Origin: DAITQM01 sp039794245
Lineage (GTDB): Bacteria; Pseudomonadota; Gammaproteobacteria; Xanthomonadales; Wenzhouxiangellaceae
Assembly: GCA_039794245.1 (NCBI GenBank)
Contig: JBDIVS010000025.1
Coordinates: 1-39,547 of the forward strand
Direction of reading: 5' to 3'
Length of the DNA stretch: 39,547 nucleotides
Shown: one piece after another, positions 1 to 8,559 of the stretch
How the letters are laid out: each line of letters starts with the position of its first letter
Position numbering within the stretch: position 1 is the stretch's first letter
Program-made: the position numbers and the translations under genes
Notes under the pieces: generated by a model
Told to the model about the DNA's origin: nothing
Databases searched by the model: none
Seen by the model: only the letters and a program-made list of their open reading frames with translations

Positions 1-294
1 TCGCCCTATTGGGCCGGCCGGTTCCTCGATCGCTGGTGCACCAAGACCCTGCGCTCGACTATCGAACCGATGAAACGGGTCGCCAGAATGCTCCGGACTC
101 ACCGGGGATTGTTGCTCAACTGGTTCCAAGCCAAAGGCCAGGTTTCCAGCGGTGTCGTCGAGGGTTTTAACGCCAAGGCCAAACTGACCTCCAGAAAATC
201 CTTCGGTTTTCGGACCTTTCGATGCGCTAAAATCGCGTTGTATCATGCGCTTGGCGCTCTACCCGAGCCGGAATTCACCCACAGATTCTGCTGA
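1..294 (+). mobile_element. ISL3-family transposase, C-terminal fragment
   Basis: An open frame runs from the window edge to a TGA at 292-294, so the N-terminus lies outside the window. The visible 97 residues match the C-terminal end of ISL3-type DDE transposases: a WFQAKGQVSSGVVEGFNAK stretch holding the last catalytic Glu, then a basic segment and SFGFRTF, an ALYHALG stretch and a closing LPEPEFTHRF. The sequence just after the stop (about 291-310, CTGACGAGCCCC) is where the element's terminal repeat would be expected, but only one end is visible, so this cannot be confirmed. The element sits directly upstream of the prepilin peptidase gene, where pilC would often be. Family assignment is by recall of the motif set. 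Whether the copy is intact depends on sequence to the left. Confidence 0.8.
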
Positions 295-354
295 CGAGCC
301 CCAAAAGTCAAGCATATAGAATATGATGATCTCAGAACAACACTCGGGTGCGTA

Positions 355-1218
355 ATGGACCATCTGCTCTCCAACCCCTGGCTTTACTACACTTTCGCCG
401 CGGCGCTCGGCCTGGCGATCGGCAGTTTCATGAATGTCGTGATCGTCCGCCTGCCGGCGGTGCTGATGCACGACTGGCGCCGGCAGGCGCGCGAACTTCT
501 GGATCTGCCCGCCGCGGAGGTGCCCTCACCGCCCGGCCTGGTGGTCGAAGCCTCGCACTGCCCGCAGTGCAAAACGCCGATCAAGGCCTATGACAATATC
601 CCGCTTATCAGCTATTTTCTGCTCCGCGGCCGCTGCCGGGCGTGCCGGGCGCCGATCGGCCGGCGTTATCCGGTTTATGAATTCCTGACGATGGTGGTGA
701 CACTGGCCGTGGTCGCCGTTGTGCCCTGGGGCTATTCACTGGCCGGCGCCCTGCTTCTCAGTTGGGCGCTGATCGCACTCACCGGCATCGACCTCGACCA
801 CCAGATGCTGCCCGACACGATCACGCTGCCGCTGCTCTGGCTCGGGCTGTTGCTCAACATCGGTGGGTTATACACCGATCTGACGAGCGCGGTCATCGGC
901 GCCGCGGCGGGCTATTTGCTGCTGTGGGCCGTATTTCACCTGTTCCGCCTGCTGACCGGCAAGGAGGGTATGGGTTACGGCGATTTCAAACTGCTCGCCG
1001 CGCTCGGCGCCTGGCTCGGCTGGCAGATGCTGCCGCTGGTGATTCTGCTCTCGTCATTGACAGGCGCCCTGGCCGGTATCGCGCTGCTGCTCGCCGGCCG
1101 TATGCACCGCGACAAGCCGATGCCATTCGGCCCCTACCTGGCCTTCGCCGGCTGGATCGCGCTGCTTTTCGGTGAGCAGATCGTCACCTGGTATCTGAGC
1201 GCCTCGCGATTAACCTGA
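355..1218 (+). CDS. pilD: Type IV prepilin peptidase / N-methyltransferase
   Basis: Inner-membrane aspartyl protease that cleaves the leader of type IV prepilins and type II secretion pseudopilins and N-methylates the new N-terminus. The 287-residue protein has the N-terminal methyltransferase region (GSFMNVVIVRLP, 23-34), two zinc-binding CxxC pairs (Cys69/72 and Cys94/97), and the two aspartate motifs of the family: GIDLDHQMLPD (144-154) and GYGDFKLL (207-214, Asp210). Hydrophobic segments between and after these fit about eight membrane helices. Length is typical. ATG 355 is the first start after the IS remnant; the ribosome site is poor. An AT-rich stretch at 311-327 (CATATAGAATATGAT) could supply a -10 box, so the gene may now be driven from the IS border. 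coaE follows after 2 nt, a common pilD-coaE arrangement; pilB and pilC are not in view. Confidence 0.95.
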   Translation: MDHLLSNPWLYYTFAAALGLAIGSFMNVVIVRLPAVLMHDWRRQARELLDLPAAEVPSPPGLVVEASHCPQCKTPIKAYDNIPLISYFLLRGRCRACRAPIGRRYPVYEFLTMVVTLAVVAVVPWGYSLAGALLLSWALIALTGIDLDHQMLPDTITLPLLWLGLLLNIGGLYTDLTSAVIGAAAGYLLLWAVFHLFRLLTGKEGMGYGDFKLLAALGAWLGWQMLPLVILLSSLTGALAGIALLLAGRMHRDKPMPFGPYLAFAGWIALLFGEQIVTWYLSASRLT

Positions 1219-1220
1219 TC

Positions 1221-1883
1221 ATGCCCGGCCGGTCACCGGATTCGCCGCTCGTCGTCGTTGTCACCGGCGGTATCGCCGCCGGTAAATCCGCGGTGTGCGA
1301 GGCCTTCGCCCGGCGCGGCGTGCCGGTGATCGACACCGACGATCTGGCGCGCCGGGTGGTGAAACCGGGCACGCCCGGTCTTGCATCGCTCAGCGCCGCG
1401 TTCGGCGAGGCGATTCTGGCGCCGGACGGCACGCTCGACCGGGCGGCGCTCAAGGCACGGATTTTCGCCGATCCGGCTGCCCGCCGCCGGGCCGAGGCGA
1501 TCTTGCACCCGCTGATCGAGGCCGAGGCCAAAGCGCAGGTGGCATCGCTCGCGGCGCCTTATTGCCTGATCGCCGTGCCGCTTTATGCCGAAACCGAAAC
1601 GTTCCGCTGGGCCGACCGGGTGCTGGTCGTCGATGTGCCGATCGAAGTGCAGATCGAGCGGCTCTGCCGCCGCGACAGGATCGACCGCCCGGCGGCTGAA
1701 CGCATGCTCGCCGCGCAGGCCGGACGCGAGGCCCGGCTTGCACTGGCCGACGAGGTCATCGACAATCGCGGCACGCCGCCGGCACTCGAAGCGCAGGTCG
1801 CGGCCCGGCACGAACATTATCTGGCGCTGGCCGCGGCCCGGCGCCAGCCGAACGACGATCCGACGACACGGAGTAACCGATGA
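1221..1883 (+). CDS. coaE: Dephospho-CoA kinase
   Basis: Cytosolic kinase that phosphorylates the ribose 3'-OH of dephospho-CoA with ATP, the last step of coenzyme A synthesis. The 220-residue protein begins with a P-loop (TGGIAAGKSAV, about 15-25), then the substrate-side VIDTDDLARRVV and the HPLIEAEA and VPLYAE stretches of the CoaE family. A basic lid segment (ERLCRRDRIDRPAAE) and an IDNRG motif follow. Length is slightly above the Escherichia coli enzyme because of a C-terminal tail. The gene starts 2 nt after pilD and its stop overlaps the start of the M14 peptidase gene by 4 nt (ATGA), so the three are probably co-transcribed and translationally coupled. Confidence 0.95.
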   Translation: MPGRSPDSPLVVVVTGGIAAGKSAVCEAFARRGVPVIDTDDLARRVVKPGTPGLASLSAAFGEAILAPDGTLDRAALKARIFADPAARRRAEAILHPLIEAEAKAQVASLAAPYCLIAVPLYAETETFRWADRVLVVDVPIEVQIERLCRRDRIDRPAAERMLAAQAGREARLALADEVIDNRGTPPALEAQVAARHEHYLALAAARRQPNDDPTTRSNR

Positions 1884-4618
1884 TCCGCCGTTTTCCGAAT
1901 CCGTTTTTTTGGCTCCCGGCCGGACTGTTGGCCGGTGTGCTGAACTGCGCAACCGGCGCCGAGCCGTTCTGGCCGGCGGCCGAGCGTTATTCGCCGGCTG
2001 TTCCAACCTTGGAGCAGGTACTTGGTTATCCGCCGGGCGCCAGAATCAGCTCGACGCGGCAGATTCGCGACTATTTCGAGGCTCTGCACGCTGCATCGCC
2101 CGAACGTCTCGCCCTCCGCGATTACGGCAAAACCTGGGAAGGCCGCACGTTGTTTTACGCCGTGATCGGCAGCCGCGGCAATATCGCCCGGCTGAATGAC
2201 ATCCAACGCCAGATGCAGGCCCTGGCCGATCCGGCGGCGACCGATGCCGCGGCGGCGGCGCGGCTGATCGCCAACCTGCCGGCTTCGGTGTGGCTGGCCT
2301 ACGGCGTGCACGGCAACGAAATCTCGTCGCCCGATGCCGCGCTGCTCCTCGCTTATCACCTGCTCGCCGCCGAGGGCGATTCGGTGGTCGATGGGATTCT
2401 CGCCTCGACGCTGGTCTTCATCGTGCCGTCGCAAAACCCCGACGGCCGCGACCGCTTCGTCCACCATTACGAGATCTCGCGCGGCCTGGTGCCCGACCCC
2501 GATCGCTACAGTGCCGAACACGACGAACCGTGGCCCGGCGGCCGGACCAACCATTACCAGTTCGATCTCAACCGCGACTGGCTGGCGCTGAGCCAACCGG
2601 AAATCGCCGCCCAGGTTGCCGCGCTCAACGAGTGGTATCCGTTGATCTTCGTCGATCTGCACGAAATGGGCTCGGACAGCACGTATTACTTCACGCCCGA
2701 GGCTGTGCCCTACAACCCGCTGATCACTGCCCGGCAGCGCGAAAACCTGGTGCTGGTCGGCCGCAACAACGCCCGCTGGTTCGACCGGTTGGGCATCGAT
2801 TACTTCACGCGCGAAGTGTTCGACGCGTTCTACCCCGGCTATGGCGCAAGCTGGCCGCTGTATTACGGCGCGCTGGCGATGACCTATGAGCAAGCCTCGG
2901 CGCGCGGCCTCATCGTGCGCCGCGCCGACGGCCGCGAGATGGCCTACGCCGAAACGGTGCGCAATCATTTCTTGAGTTCGCTGGCCACCGCCGAAACGGC
3001 CGGCCGCGAGCGCCGGCGACTGTTGCAGGATTTTTACGATTACCGCAGCAAAAACGCCGGCGGCGGCGATGAAGCTTATCTGCTCGATGCGGCGCCCGAT
3101 CCAGCGATCACCGGCCGGCTCGCGGCCCTGCTCGGCCGCCACGGCATCCGGCTTAGCCGGGCCGGCCAGCCGTTTACCGCCTGCGGTCGGTCGTTCGCCG
3201 CCGGCAGTTACAAGGCGGGGCTGGGCCAGCCGGCCCGCCGGCTGATCGAAACCCTGCTCGCGCCGAACATCGAAATGGAAGCCGAATTCATCGCCGAACA
3301 GGAACGGCGCCGCGCCAAACGCCTGGAACACGAAATCTACGACGTGACGGCGTGGTCGTTGCCGCAGCTCTACGGCGTCGATGCGGTGCGCTGTGGGCGC
3401 ATCGCGGGCGCCGACTGGAGCCCGGCCGCGATCGTCACCGAACCGCCCGCCGGCGGCCTGCAGAACGAGGCGGCCAAACTGGCCTGGCTGGTGCCCTGGA
3501 ACTACGCCGCAGCCCACCTGTTGAGCCGGGCGCTGGCCGCCGGCCTGGTCATCGACGGCAGTGACAAAGCGTTCGTACACGACGGCCGCAACTATCCTGC
3601 CGGGACGTTGATCGTCAAGCGCGCTGCCAACGGCTCCGATGTCGCGACCCGGCTTACGGCGCTGGCCGCCGAAACCGGCGCCGAGACGATCGGCGTCGAT
3701 CACGGCTGGGTCGATCAGGGGCCGAATTTCGGCAGCGAACACGTCCATCGTTTCACGGCGCCGCGCATCGCGCTGGCTTACGACGAACCGACCGCCGCCC
3801 CGGGCCACACCCGTTTTATCCTGGAGCGCGAATTCGGCTACCCAGTCAGTGCCATCCGCACTGCGACGCTGAAAAGCGCCGACCTCGATCGTTACCAGGT
3901 GCTGATCCTGCCCTCCACGAGTTTTTTCCGCGGCGATTACGGCACCGTGCTCGGCAAGGACGGCGCGGCATTGCTCAAAGCCTGGACCGGCCGCGGCGGG
4001 ACGTTGATCTTTCTCGGCAACGCCACGAACTTTGCGGCCGATCCCAATTACGGGCTAATGGCCCTCAGACGAGAAAAAGCCTACCGCGAAAAAAGCGAGG
4101 ACGAGAAAAAAGCCGCGCCGCCGGCCGGGCAAACCGCCGGCAAAAACGCCACGCAAGCCGCCGAACAGCTCCAGGAACCGCTGGTTGACGGCACCCTGAT
4201 CGCCGATCACGACGCTTACCTGAAGGCCACTCTCGCCCGCGACGTGCCGCCCGACGAAATGCCCGGGGCGATCGTCCGCGCCGTGCCTGATCCAGATCAC
4301 TGGCTGGCTGCCGGAGCGCGCAATCCGCTCAACGTGTTGCTGCGCGGCGACGCGATCTTCCAGCCGCTCAGCCTCGATCAGGGGGTCAACGCCGTGCGCT
4401 TCGCCGCCGCTGACGATATGCTCGCCAGCGGCTACCTGTGGTCGGAAAACCGCCGGCAACTGGCCTACAAGCCGTTCGTCGCGATCCAGCCCGAAGGCCG
4501 CGGGTTCTATATCGCCTTCACCACCGACCCGAACGACCGCGCTTATCTCAAGGGTCTGAATATTCTATTCATCAACGCCGTGTTCCGCGCCCCGGCGCAT
4601 ACCGCGGTTATTCATTGA
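1880..4618 (+). CDS. Secreted M14-family zinc carboxypeptidase-like protein
   Basis: Large (912 aa) exported metallopeptidase. Residues 1 to about 27 look like a Sec signal peptide (basic MIRRF start, hydrophobic core, a possible cut after ATGA). The M14 domain follows: zinc ligands in YGVHGNE (HxxE), a substrate-binding NPDGRDR / NRDW pair, the third zinc ligand in DLHEMGSD, and a candidate catalytic Glu in MTYEQASARG. The half after about residue 400 is not peptidase: it contains an alpha/beta region (around IALAYDE and YQVLILP) like the glutamine-amidotransferase-type tails seen in long proteobacterial M14 proteins, interrupted near residues 730-765 by a Lys/Glu/Ala-rich, probably disordered segment. 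The substrate is unknown; peptide or peptidoglycan-stem cleavage in the periplasm is an inference. Start overlaps coaE by 4 nt. Confidence 0.85.
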   Translation: MIRRFPNPFFWLPAGLLAGVLNCATGAEPFWPAAERYSPAVPTLEQVLGYPPGARISSTRQIRDYFEALHAASPERLALRDYGKTWEGRTLFYAVIGSRGNIARLNDIQRQMQALADPAATDAAAAARLIANLPASVWLAYGVHGNEISSPDAALLLAYHLLAAEGDSVVDGILASTLVFIVPSQNPDGRDRFVHHYEISRGLVPDPDRYSAEHDEPWPGGRTNHYQFDLNRDWLALSQPEIAAQVAALNEWYPLIFVDLHEMGSDSTYYFTPEAVPYNPLITARQRENLVLVGRNNARWFDRLGIDYFTREVFDAFYPGYGASWPLYYGALAMTYEQASARGLIVRRADGREMAYAETVRNHFLSSLATAETAGRERRRLLQDFYDYRSKNAGGGDEAYLLDAAPDPAITGRLAALLGRHGIRLSRAGQPFTACGRSFAAGSYKAGLGQPARRLIETLLAPNIEMEAEFIAEQERRRAKRLEHEIYDVTAWSLPQLYGVDAVRCGRIAGADWSPAAIVTEPPAGGLQNEAAKLAWLVPWNYAAAHLLSRALAAGLVIDGSDKAFVHDGRNYPAGTLIVKRAANGSDVATRLTALAAETGAETIGVDHGWVDQGPNFGSEHVHRFTAPRIALAYDEPTAAPGHTRFILEREFGYPVSAIRTATLKSADLDRYQVLILPSTSFFRGDYGTVLGKDGAALLKAWTGRGGTLIFLGNATNFAADPNYGLMALRREKAYREKSEDEKKAAPPAGQTAGKNATQAAEQLQEPLVDGTLIADHDAYLKATLARDVPPDEMPGAIVRAVPDPDHWLAAGARNPLNVLLRGDAIFQPLSLDQGVNAVRFAAADDMLASGYLWSENRRQLAYKPFVAIQPEGRGFYIAFTTDPNDRAYLKGLNILFINAVFRAPAHTAVIH

Positions 4619-4642
4619 ATTTGAAGCAGGGTCATACGGATA

Positions 4643-4860
4643 TCACTGCTGGCCCACAAACCTGGATGGACATGATCCGGGATCGGTCTTTCAGGACCGT
4701 GAGCAGCAGGGATGCTGCGACCGAGCCTACAGGGACGTACTTGTGGCAAGTCCTGAAAGGCCGATGCCGGAGCATGTCTGTCACTGCGATTGACGCTGTC
4801 GAGATCGTTTCAATCCAGGGATTTAAACAATCAACCCATTCGTTTGTGGGACAGCAGTGA
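4643..4860. repeat. Imperfect foldback repeat (MITE-like) between the M14 gene and acs
   Basis: The outer ends are an inverted repeat of 19 bp with one mismatch (4643-4661 against 4842-4860, TCACTGCTG...CCACAAAC). Inside lies a second, 29-bp inverted repeat with three mismatches (4669-4697 against 4750-4778, GACATG...TTTCAGGAC), and inside that a hairpin at 4703-4718 (GCAGCA-ggga-TGCTGC). The right half has about 60 extra bases (4779-4841) with no partner on the left. From memory, the central part (GAGCCTACAGGGACGTACTT) resembles short repeats scattered between genes in many gammaproteobacteria. No target-site duplication is visible. The element ends 23 nt before the acs start codon, so it forms most of the acs upstream region. 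Confidence 0.75.
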
Positions 4861-4883
4861 ACCCGGTAAGAGGAGAAAGTCAA

Positions 4884-6839
4884 ATGACTGAAGATCGCCG
4901 CGACGAAACGCACCGCTATCCGGTCAGTGCCGAGGCCGAGGCCCGGGCCTGGCTGAACCGCGGGCAATACGCCGCATTGCGCGCCCGGGCCGAACAGGAG
5001 CCGGAAGACTTCTGGCGTGAAGTCGGCGAACGGCTGGATTGGCTCCGGCCGTTCACAAAGATCAGCGACGTCTCGTTCGACCCCGATGACCTGCACATCC
5101 GCTGGTACGAAGATGGTGTGCTCAACGTCTCGCTCAACTGCCTCGATCGGCACCTCGCAACCCGCGGCGACCAGGTTGCGATCGTCTGGGAAGGCGACGA
5201 GCCCGGCGTGTCGCGCAAGCTGACCTACCGCGAGCTGCACGCCGAAGTCTGCCGCATGGCCAATGTGCTTAAAGGATTGGGCGTCGGGCGCGGCGACCGG
5301 GTGACGATCTATCTGCCGATGATTCCCGAAGTGGCCATCGCGATGCTGGCCGCGGCCCGGCTCGGCGCGATCCACTCGGTGGTCTTCGGCGGTTTCTCGC
5401 CGGCTTCGATCGCCGGCCGGATTCTCGACTGCGGCTCCCGTCTGGTCATCACCGCCGACGGCGGCCGGCGAGGCGGCCGGCCGCTGACCCTGAAAAGCAA
5501 TGTCGATCAGGCGCTTGAGTCCACCGCCGCCGGCGAGTTGATCGACACCGTGCTGGTGATCCGCCACAGCGGCGGCGAGGTGCAATGGCACGACCGCGAT
5601 GTCTGGTATCACGAATTGGCCGCCGCGGCCGGCACCTCGTGCGACGCCGAACCGATGAACGCCGAAGACCCGCTGTTCATCCTCTACACTTCGGGCTCCA
5701 CCGGCAAACCCAAGGGCGTCCTGCACACTACCGGCGGTTATCTCGCCTGGGCGAGTTTCACGCACCAGTATGTATTCGATTATCACGACGGCGAGGTGTT
5801 CTGGTGCACCGCCGATGTCGGCTGGATCACCGGCCACACCTACACGGTGTACGGGGCGCTGGCCAACGGCGCGACGACGTTGATGTTCGAAGGCGTACCG
5901 CATTACCCCGATCATTCGCGCTTCTGGCAGATCTGCGACCGGCACGGCGTCAACATCATCTACACCGCACCGACCGCGATCCGATCCCTGATGCGGGCCG
6001 GCGACGCGGCGGTGAAAACAACCTCGCGCGCCAGTCTGCGGCTGCTCGGCACAGTCGGCGAGCCGATCAATCCCGAAGCCTGGGAGTGGTATCACCGGGT
6101 CGTCGGCGACGGGCGCAGCCCGGTGGTCGATACCTGGTGGCAGACTGAAACCGGCGGCATCCTGATCGCCCCGCTACCCGGCGCCGTCGATCTCAAACCA
6201 GGATCGGCAACCCTGCCGCTGCCGGGCATCCAGGCGGCCTTGCTCGACACTGACGGCCGGCCCGTCACCGGCGCCGGCGCCGGCAACCTGGTCCTCACGG
6301 CAAGCTGGCCGGGGCAGATGCGCACCGTGTACGGCGATCACGCGCGCTTCGCCGCGACCTATTTCATGACCTACCCCGGGTGCTATTTCACCGGCGACGG
6401 GGCGCGGCGCGACAAAGACGGCTATTACTGGATCACCGGCCGCGTTGACGATGTGATCAACGTCTCCGGACACCGCCTCGGCACCGCCGAAATCGAAAGC
6501 GCGCTCGTCGCCCATCCCAAAGTCGCCGAAGCCGCGGTCGTGCCGATCGCCCACGAGATCAAGGGCCAGGGTATCTACGCCTACGTCACCTTGATGGCCG
6601 GCTGCGAGGCTGACGACACGCTCAGCCGGGAGTTGATCGCCTGGGTGCGCGAGCAGATCGGCGCCCTGGCCACGATCGACCGGCTGCAATGGGCCGCCGC
6701 CCTGCCCAAAACCCGCTCCGGCAAAATCATGCGCCGCATCCTGCGCAAAATCGCCGGCGACGAGATCGACCAGCTCGGCGACACCTCCACGCTGGCCGAC
6801 CCGGCGGTCGTCGAGCAATTGATCGCCGGGCGCGTGTAA
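4884..6839 (+). CDS. acs: Acetyl-CoA synthetase (AMP-forming)
   Basis: Converts acetate, ATP and CoA to acetyl-CoA, AMP and pyrophosphate through an acetyl-adenylate; a cytosolic enzyme for acetate scavenging. At 651 residues it matches the usual Acs length. Visible motifs are the phosphate-binding YTSGSTGKPKG (about 266), the WWQTETGG adenylate motif, YFTGDGARRDKDGYYWITGR with the hinge Asp, VINVSGHRLGTAEIE, and near the end TRSGKIMRR with the catalytic Lys614, the residue acetylated by Pat-type enzymes and reset by sirtuins in relatives. ATG 4884 is preferred over an in-frame GTG at 4857 because a clear AGGAG lies 10 nt upstream and homologues start there. Transcribed alone; it converges on the M28 gene 11 nt away. 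Confidence 0.95.
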   Translation: MTEDRRDETHRYPVSAEAEARAWLNRGQYAALRARAEQEPEDFWREVGERLDWLRPFTKISDVSFDPDDLHIRWYEDGVLNVSLNCLDRHLATRGDQVAIVWEGDEPGVSRKLTYRELHAEVCRMANVLKGLGVGRGDRVTIYLPMIPEVAIAMLAAARLGAIHSVVFGGFSPASIAGRILDCGSRLVITADGGRRGGRPLTLKSNVDQALESTAAGELIDTVLVIRHSGGEVQWHDRDVWYHELAAAAGTSCDAEPMNAEDPLFILYTSGSTGKPKGVLHTTGGYLAWASFTHQYVFDYHDGEVFWCTADVGWITGHTYTVYGALANGATTLMFEGVPHYPDHSRFWQICDRHGVNIIYTAPTAIRSLMRAGDAAVKTTSRASLRLLGTVGEPINPEAWEWYHRVVGDGRSPVVDTWWQTETGGILIAPLPGAVDLKPGSATLPLPGIQAALLDTDGRPVTGAGAGNLVLTASWPGQMRTVYGDHARFAATYFMTYPGCYFTGDGARRDKDGYYWITGRVDDVINVSGHRLGTAEIESALVAHPKVAEAAVVPIAHEIKGQGIYAYVTLMAGCEADDTLSRELIAWVREQIGALATIDRLQWAAALPKTRSGKIMRRILRKIAGDEIDQLGDTSTLADPAVVEQLIAGRV

Positions 6840-6850
6840 AAAAGGCCGGA

Positions 6851-8557
6851 TTACTCGGCAACCGAAGTCCGCGACCGGTCGCGAATGGCGCGGAATTCGT
6901 TGCCTTCGTACCAAGTGGGCCAGGTGTCGTTGTCGGCCAGTTCGCGGCCGAGGCGGTAATACAGCGTTATGTCCTGCTGCATGCCGCGCAGATCCCACCA
7001 CTCGCCGTATTCGTCGGCCGGTTTGTGATAGCGCTCGCGGGTGAACGTTGCGGCCTGCTCGCGGCCGTATTCCTCGCCGTGCTCGAAATGATCCTGGCCA
7101 CCTTTGGCATAAAGCATCGGCACGCCGTACTTGGCCAGGTTGAAATGATCGGAGCGATAGTAAAAGCCTTTTTCGGCGTTCGGATCGGGCCGGATGTAAC
7201 GCTCCTGGGCGGCGGCCAGCCGCTCGACGATGGGCTCCAGTTCGGAGGCGCCGTGGCCGATGACGACCAGGTCGCGCATCGGGCCGTGGACGTTCAGCGC
7301 ATCCATGTTGACGCCGGCGACGGTCCGGGCCAGCGGATAGAGCGGGTGTTCGCCGTAATAGCGCGAACCGAGCAGGCCCGATTCTTCGGCGGTGACGGCG
7401 AGAAAGACCACCGACCGCGCGGTCCGCGGTTCGGCGGCGAATTTTTCGGCGAGCGCCAGCAAAGCGCCGACGCCAGTGGCGTTATCGACCGCGCCGTTGT
7501 AAATCCCGTCGCCTTCGGCGGCGGTGTCGGTGCCGAGATGATCCCAGTGCGCGGTGTAGATGAAATACTCGTCGGGCCGCACCGCGCCGGGCAGGATGCC
7601 GGCGATATTGTGCGACTCGATCGTCCGGAACGTGTTGCTCAGCCCACCGGACGCCTTGAGCGCCAGCGGCTTCGCCTGAAAGCCGCGCTCGGCGGCGGCC
7701 GCGGTCAGGGCGGCCAGATCCTCGCCGGCGGCGGTGATGAGGCGCGATGCCGCCTCGCCGCTCAACCAGCCTTCGATCGCAGCGCGGTCCATGTTGCGGT
7801 TGTCGCTGATCAGGTCGAACTGCGGGCCGGTCCACGATCCTTGCACGACGCCGAACGGATAACCGGCGGCGCCTTCCTCGTGCACGATCAGCGCCATTGC
7901 CGCGCCCTGGCGGGCGGCTTCCTCGTATTTGTATGTCCAGCGGCCGTAATAGGTCATCGCCTTGCCGGTGAACAGTTCGGGATCGCCGCTGGCGTAGCCC
8001 GGGTCGTTGACCAGGATGATGACCGTCTTGCCACTGACGTCGAGACCGGCATAATCGTTCCAGTCGTATTCCGGGGCGACGATACCATAGCCGACGAACA
8101 CCACATCGCTGTGCTCGACGGCAACGCTGTCGGTCACGCGCTTGGTCCAAACCACGGCCTCATCCGGTACGGCGAATTCGAGATCGCCTGCGGCGGAGGT
8201 GAAACGAAGAGGATCGATTCTGGTTGCGGTCATCTCGACCAGCGGCACTGCCTGCAGGTAACTGTCGCCATTGGCCGGCACGACGCCGATCTCGCGCAAT
8301 CGTGCGCTGACGTAGTCGATCGTCTTCTGCTCGCCTTCGCTGCCCGGCTGCCGGCCGCCGAATTCGTCACTGCTCAGGGTTTTGATATGGCCGGCCAGCG
8401 TCGCGCTGAATTCGCTGTCGAGCAACGCCTGTGGGGCGGCCTGCCCTGCGTTGCCGGCTGCGTTTTCATCCGGCGCCGGCGGCGCCTCGCGGTCGCATGC
8501 AGCGAGCAGGGCGGAGCCCAAAATAACAAAAATAGCAAAATTAAATAAACGTTTCAT
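6851..8557 (-). CDS. M28-family aminopeptidase lipoprotein with PA insert
   Basis: Exported zinc peptidase of 568 residues. The N-terminus is a lipoprotein signal peptide with lipobox LLAAC (Cys21), followed by an Ala/Pro-rich linker. A protease-associated (PA) type region occupies roughly residues 145-290. The M28 catalytic core follows, with the di-zinc ligands His337 (TAHWDH), Asp358 (AVDNATG), Glu391/392 (TAEESGLLGSRYY), Asp419 (NMDALN) and His471 (YRSDHFNLAKYG). These fit an active aminopeptidase or glutamate carboxypeptidase II-like enzyme anchored in the outer membrane or periplasm. A strong AGGAACTG site precedes ATG 8557. The DUF192 gene ends 2 nt upstream, so the two are one transcript. 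The exact substrate cannot be read from sequence. Confidence 0.9.
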   Translation of the reverse strand: MKRLFNFAIFVILGSALLAACDREAPPAPDENAAGNAGQAAPQALLDSEFSATLAGHIKTLSSDEFGGRQPGSEGEQKTIDYVSARLREIGVVPANGDSYLQAVPLVEMTATRIDPLRFTSAAGDLEFAVPDEAVVWTKRVTDSVAVEHSDVVFVGYGIVAPEYDWNDYAGLDVSGKTVIILVNDPGYASGDPELFTGKAMTYYGRWTYKYEEAARQGAAMALIVHEEGAAGYPFGVVQGSWTGPQFDLISDNRNMDRAAIEGWLSGEAASRLITAAGEDLAALTAAAAERGFQAKPLALKASGGLSNTFRTIESHNIAGILPGAVRPDEYFIYTAHWDHLGTDTAAEGDGIYNGAVDNATGVGALLALAEKFAAEPRTARSVVFLAVTAEESGLLGSRYYGEHPLYPLARTVAGVNMDALNVHGPMRDLVVIGHGASELEPIVERLAAAQERYIRPDPNAEKGFYYRSDHFNLAKYGVPMLYAKGGQDHFEHGEEYGREQAATFTRERYHKPADEYGEWWDLRGMQQDITLYYRLGRELADNDTWPTWYEGNEFRAIRDRSRTSVAE

Positions 8558-8559
8558 CG

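Noticed and set aside
1817..3808. Very long open frame on the minus strand opposite coaE and the M14 gene
   Set aside because: It mirrors real coding sequence on the other strand, is rich in Arg, Gly and Ala without motifs, and is explained by high GC codon use. Similar long mirror frames opposite the M28 gene (6689-8548, +), the atpD region (28820-30793, +) and atpI to the deacetylase (33827-37069, +) were rejected for the same reason.
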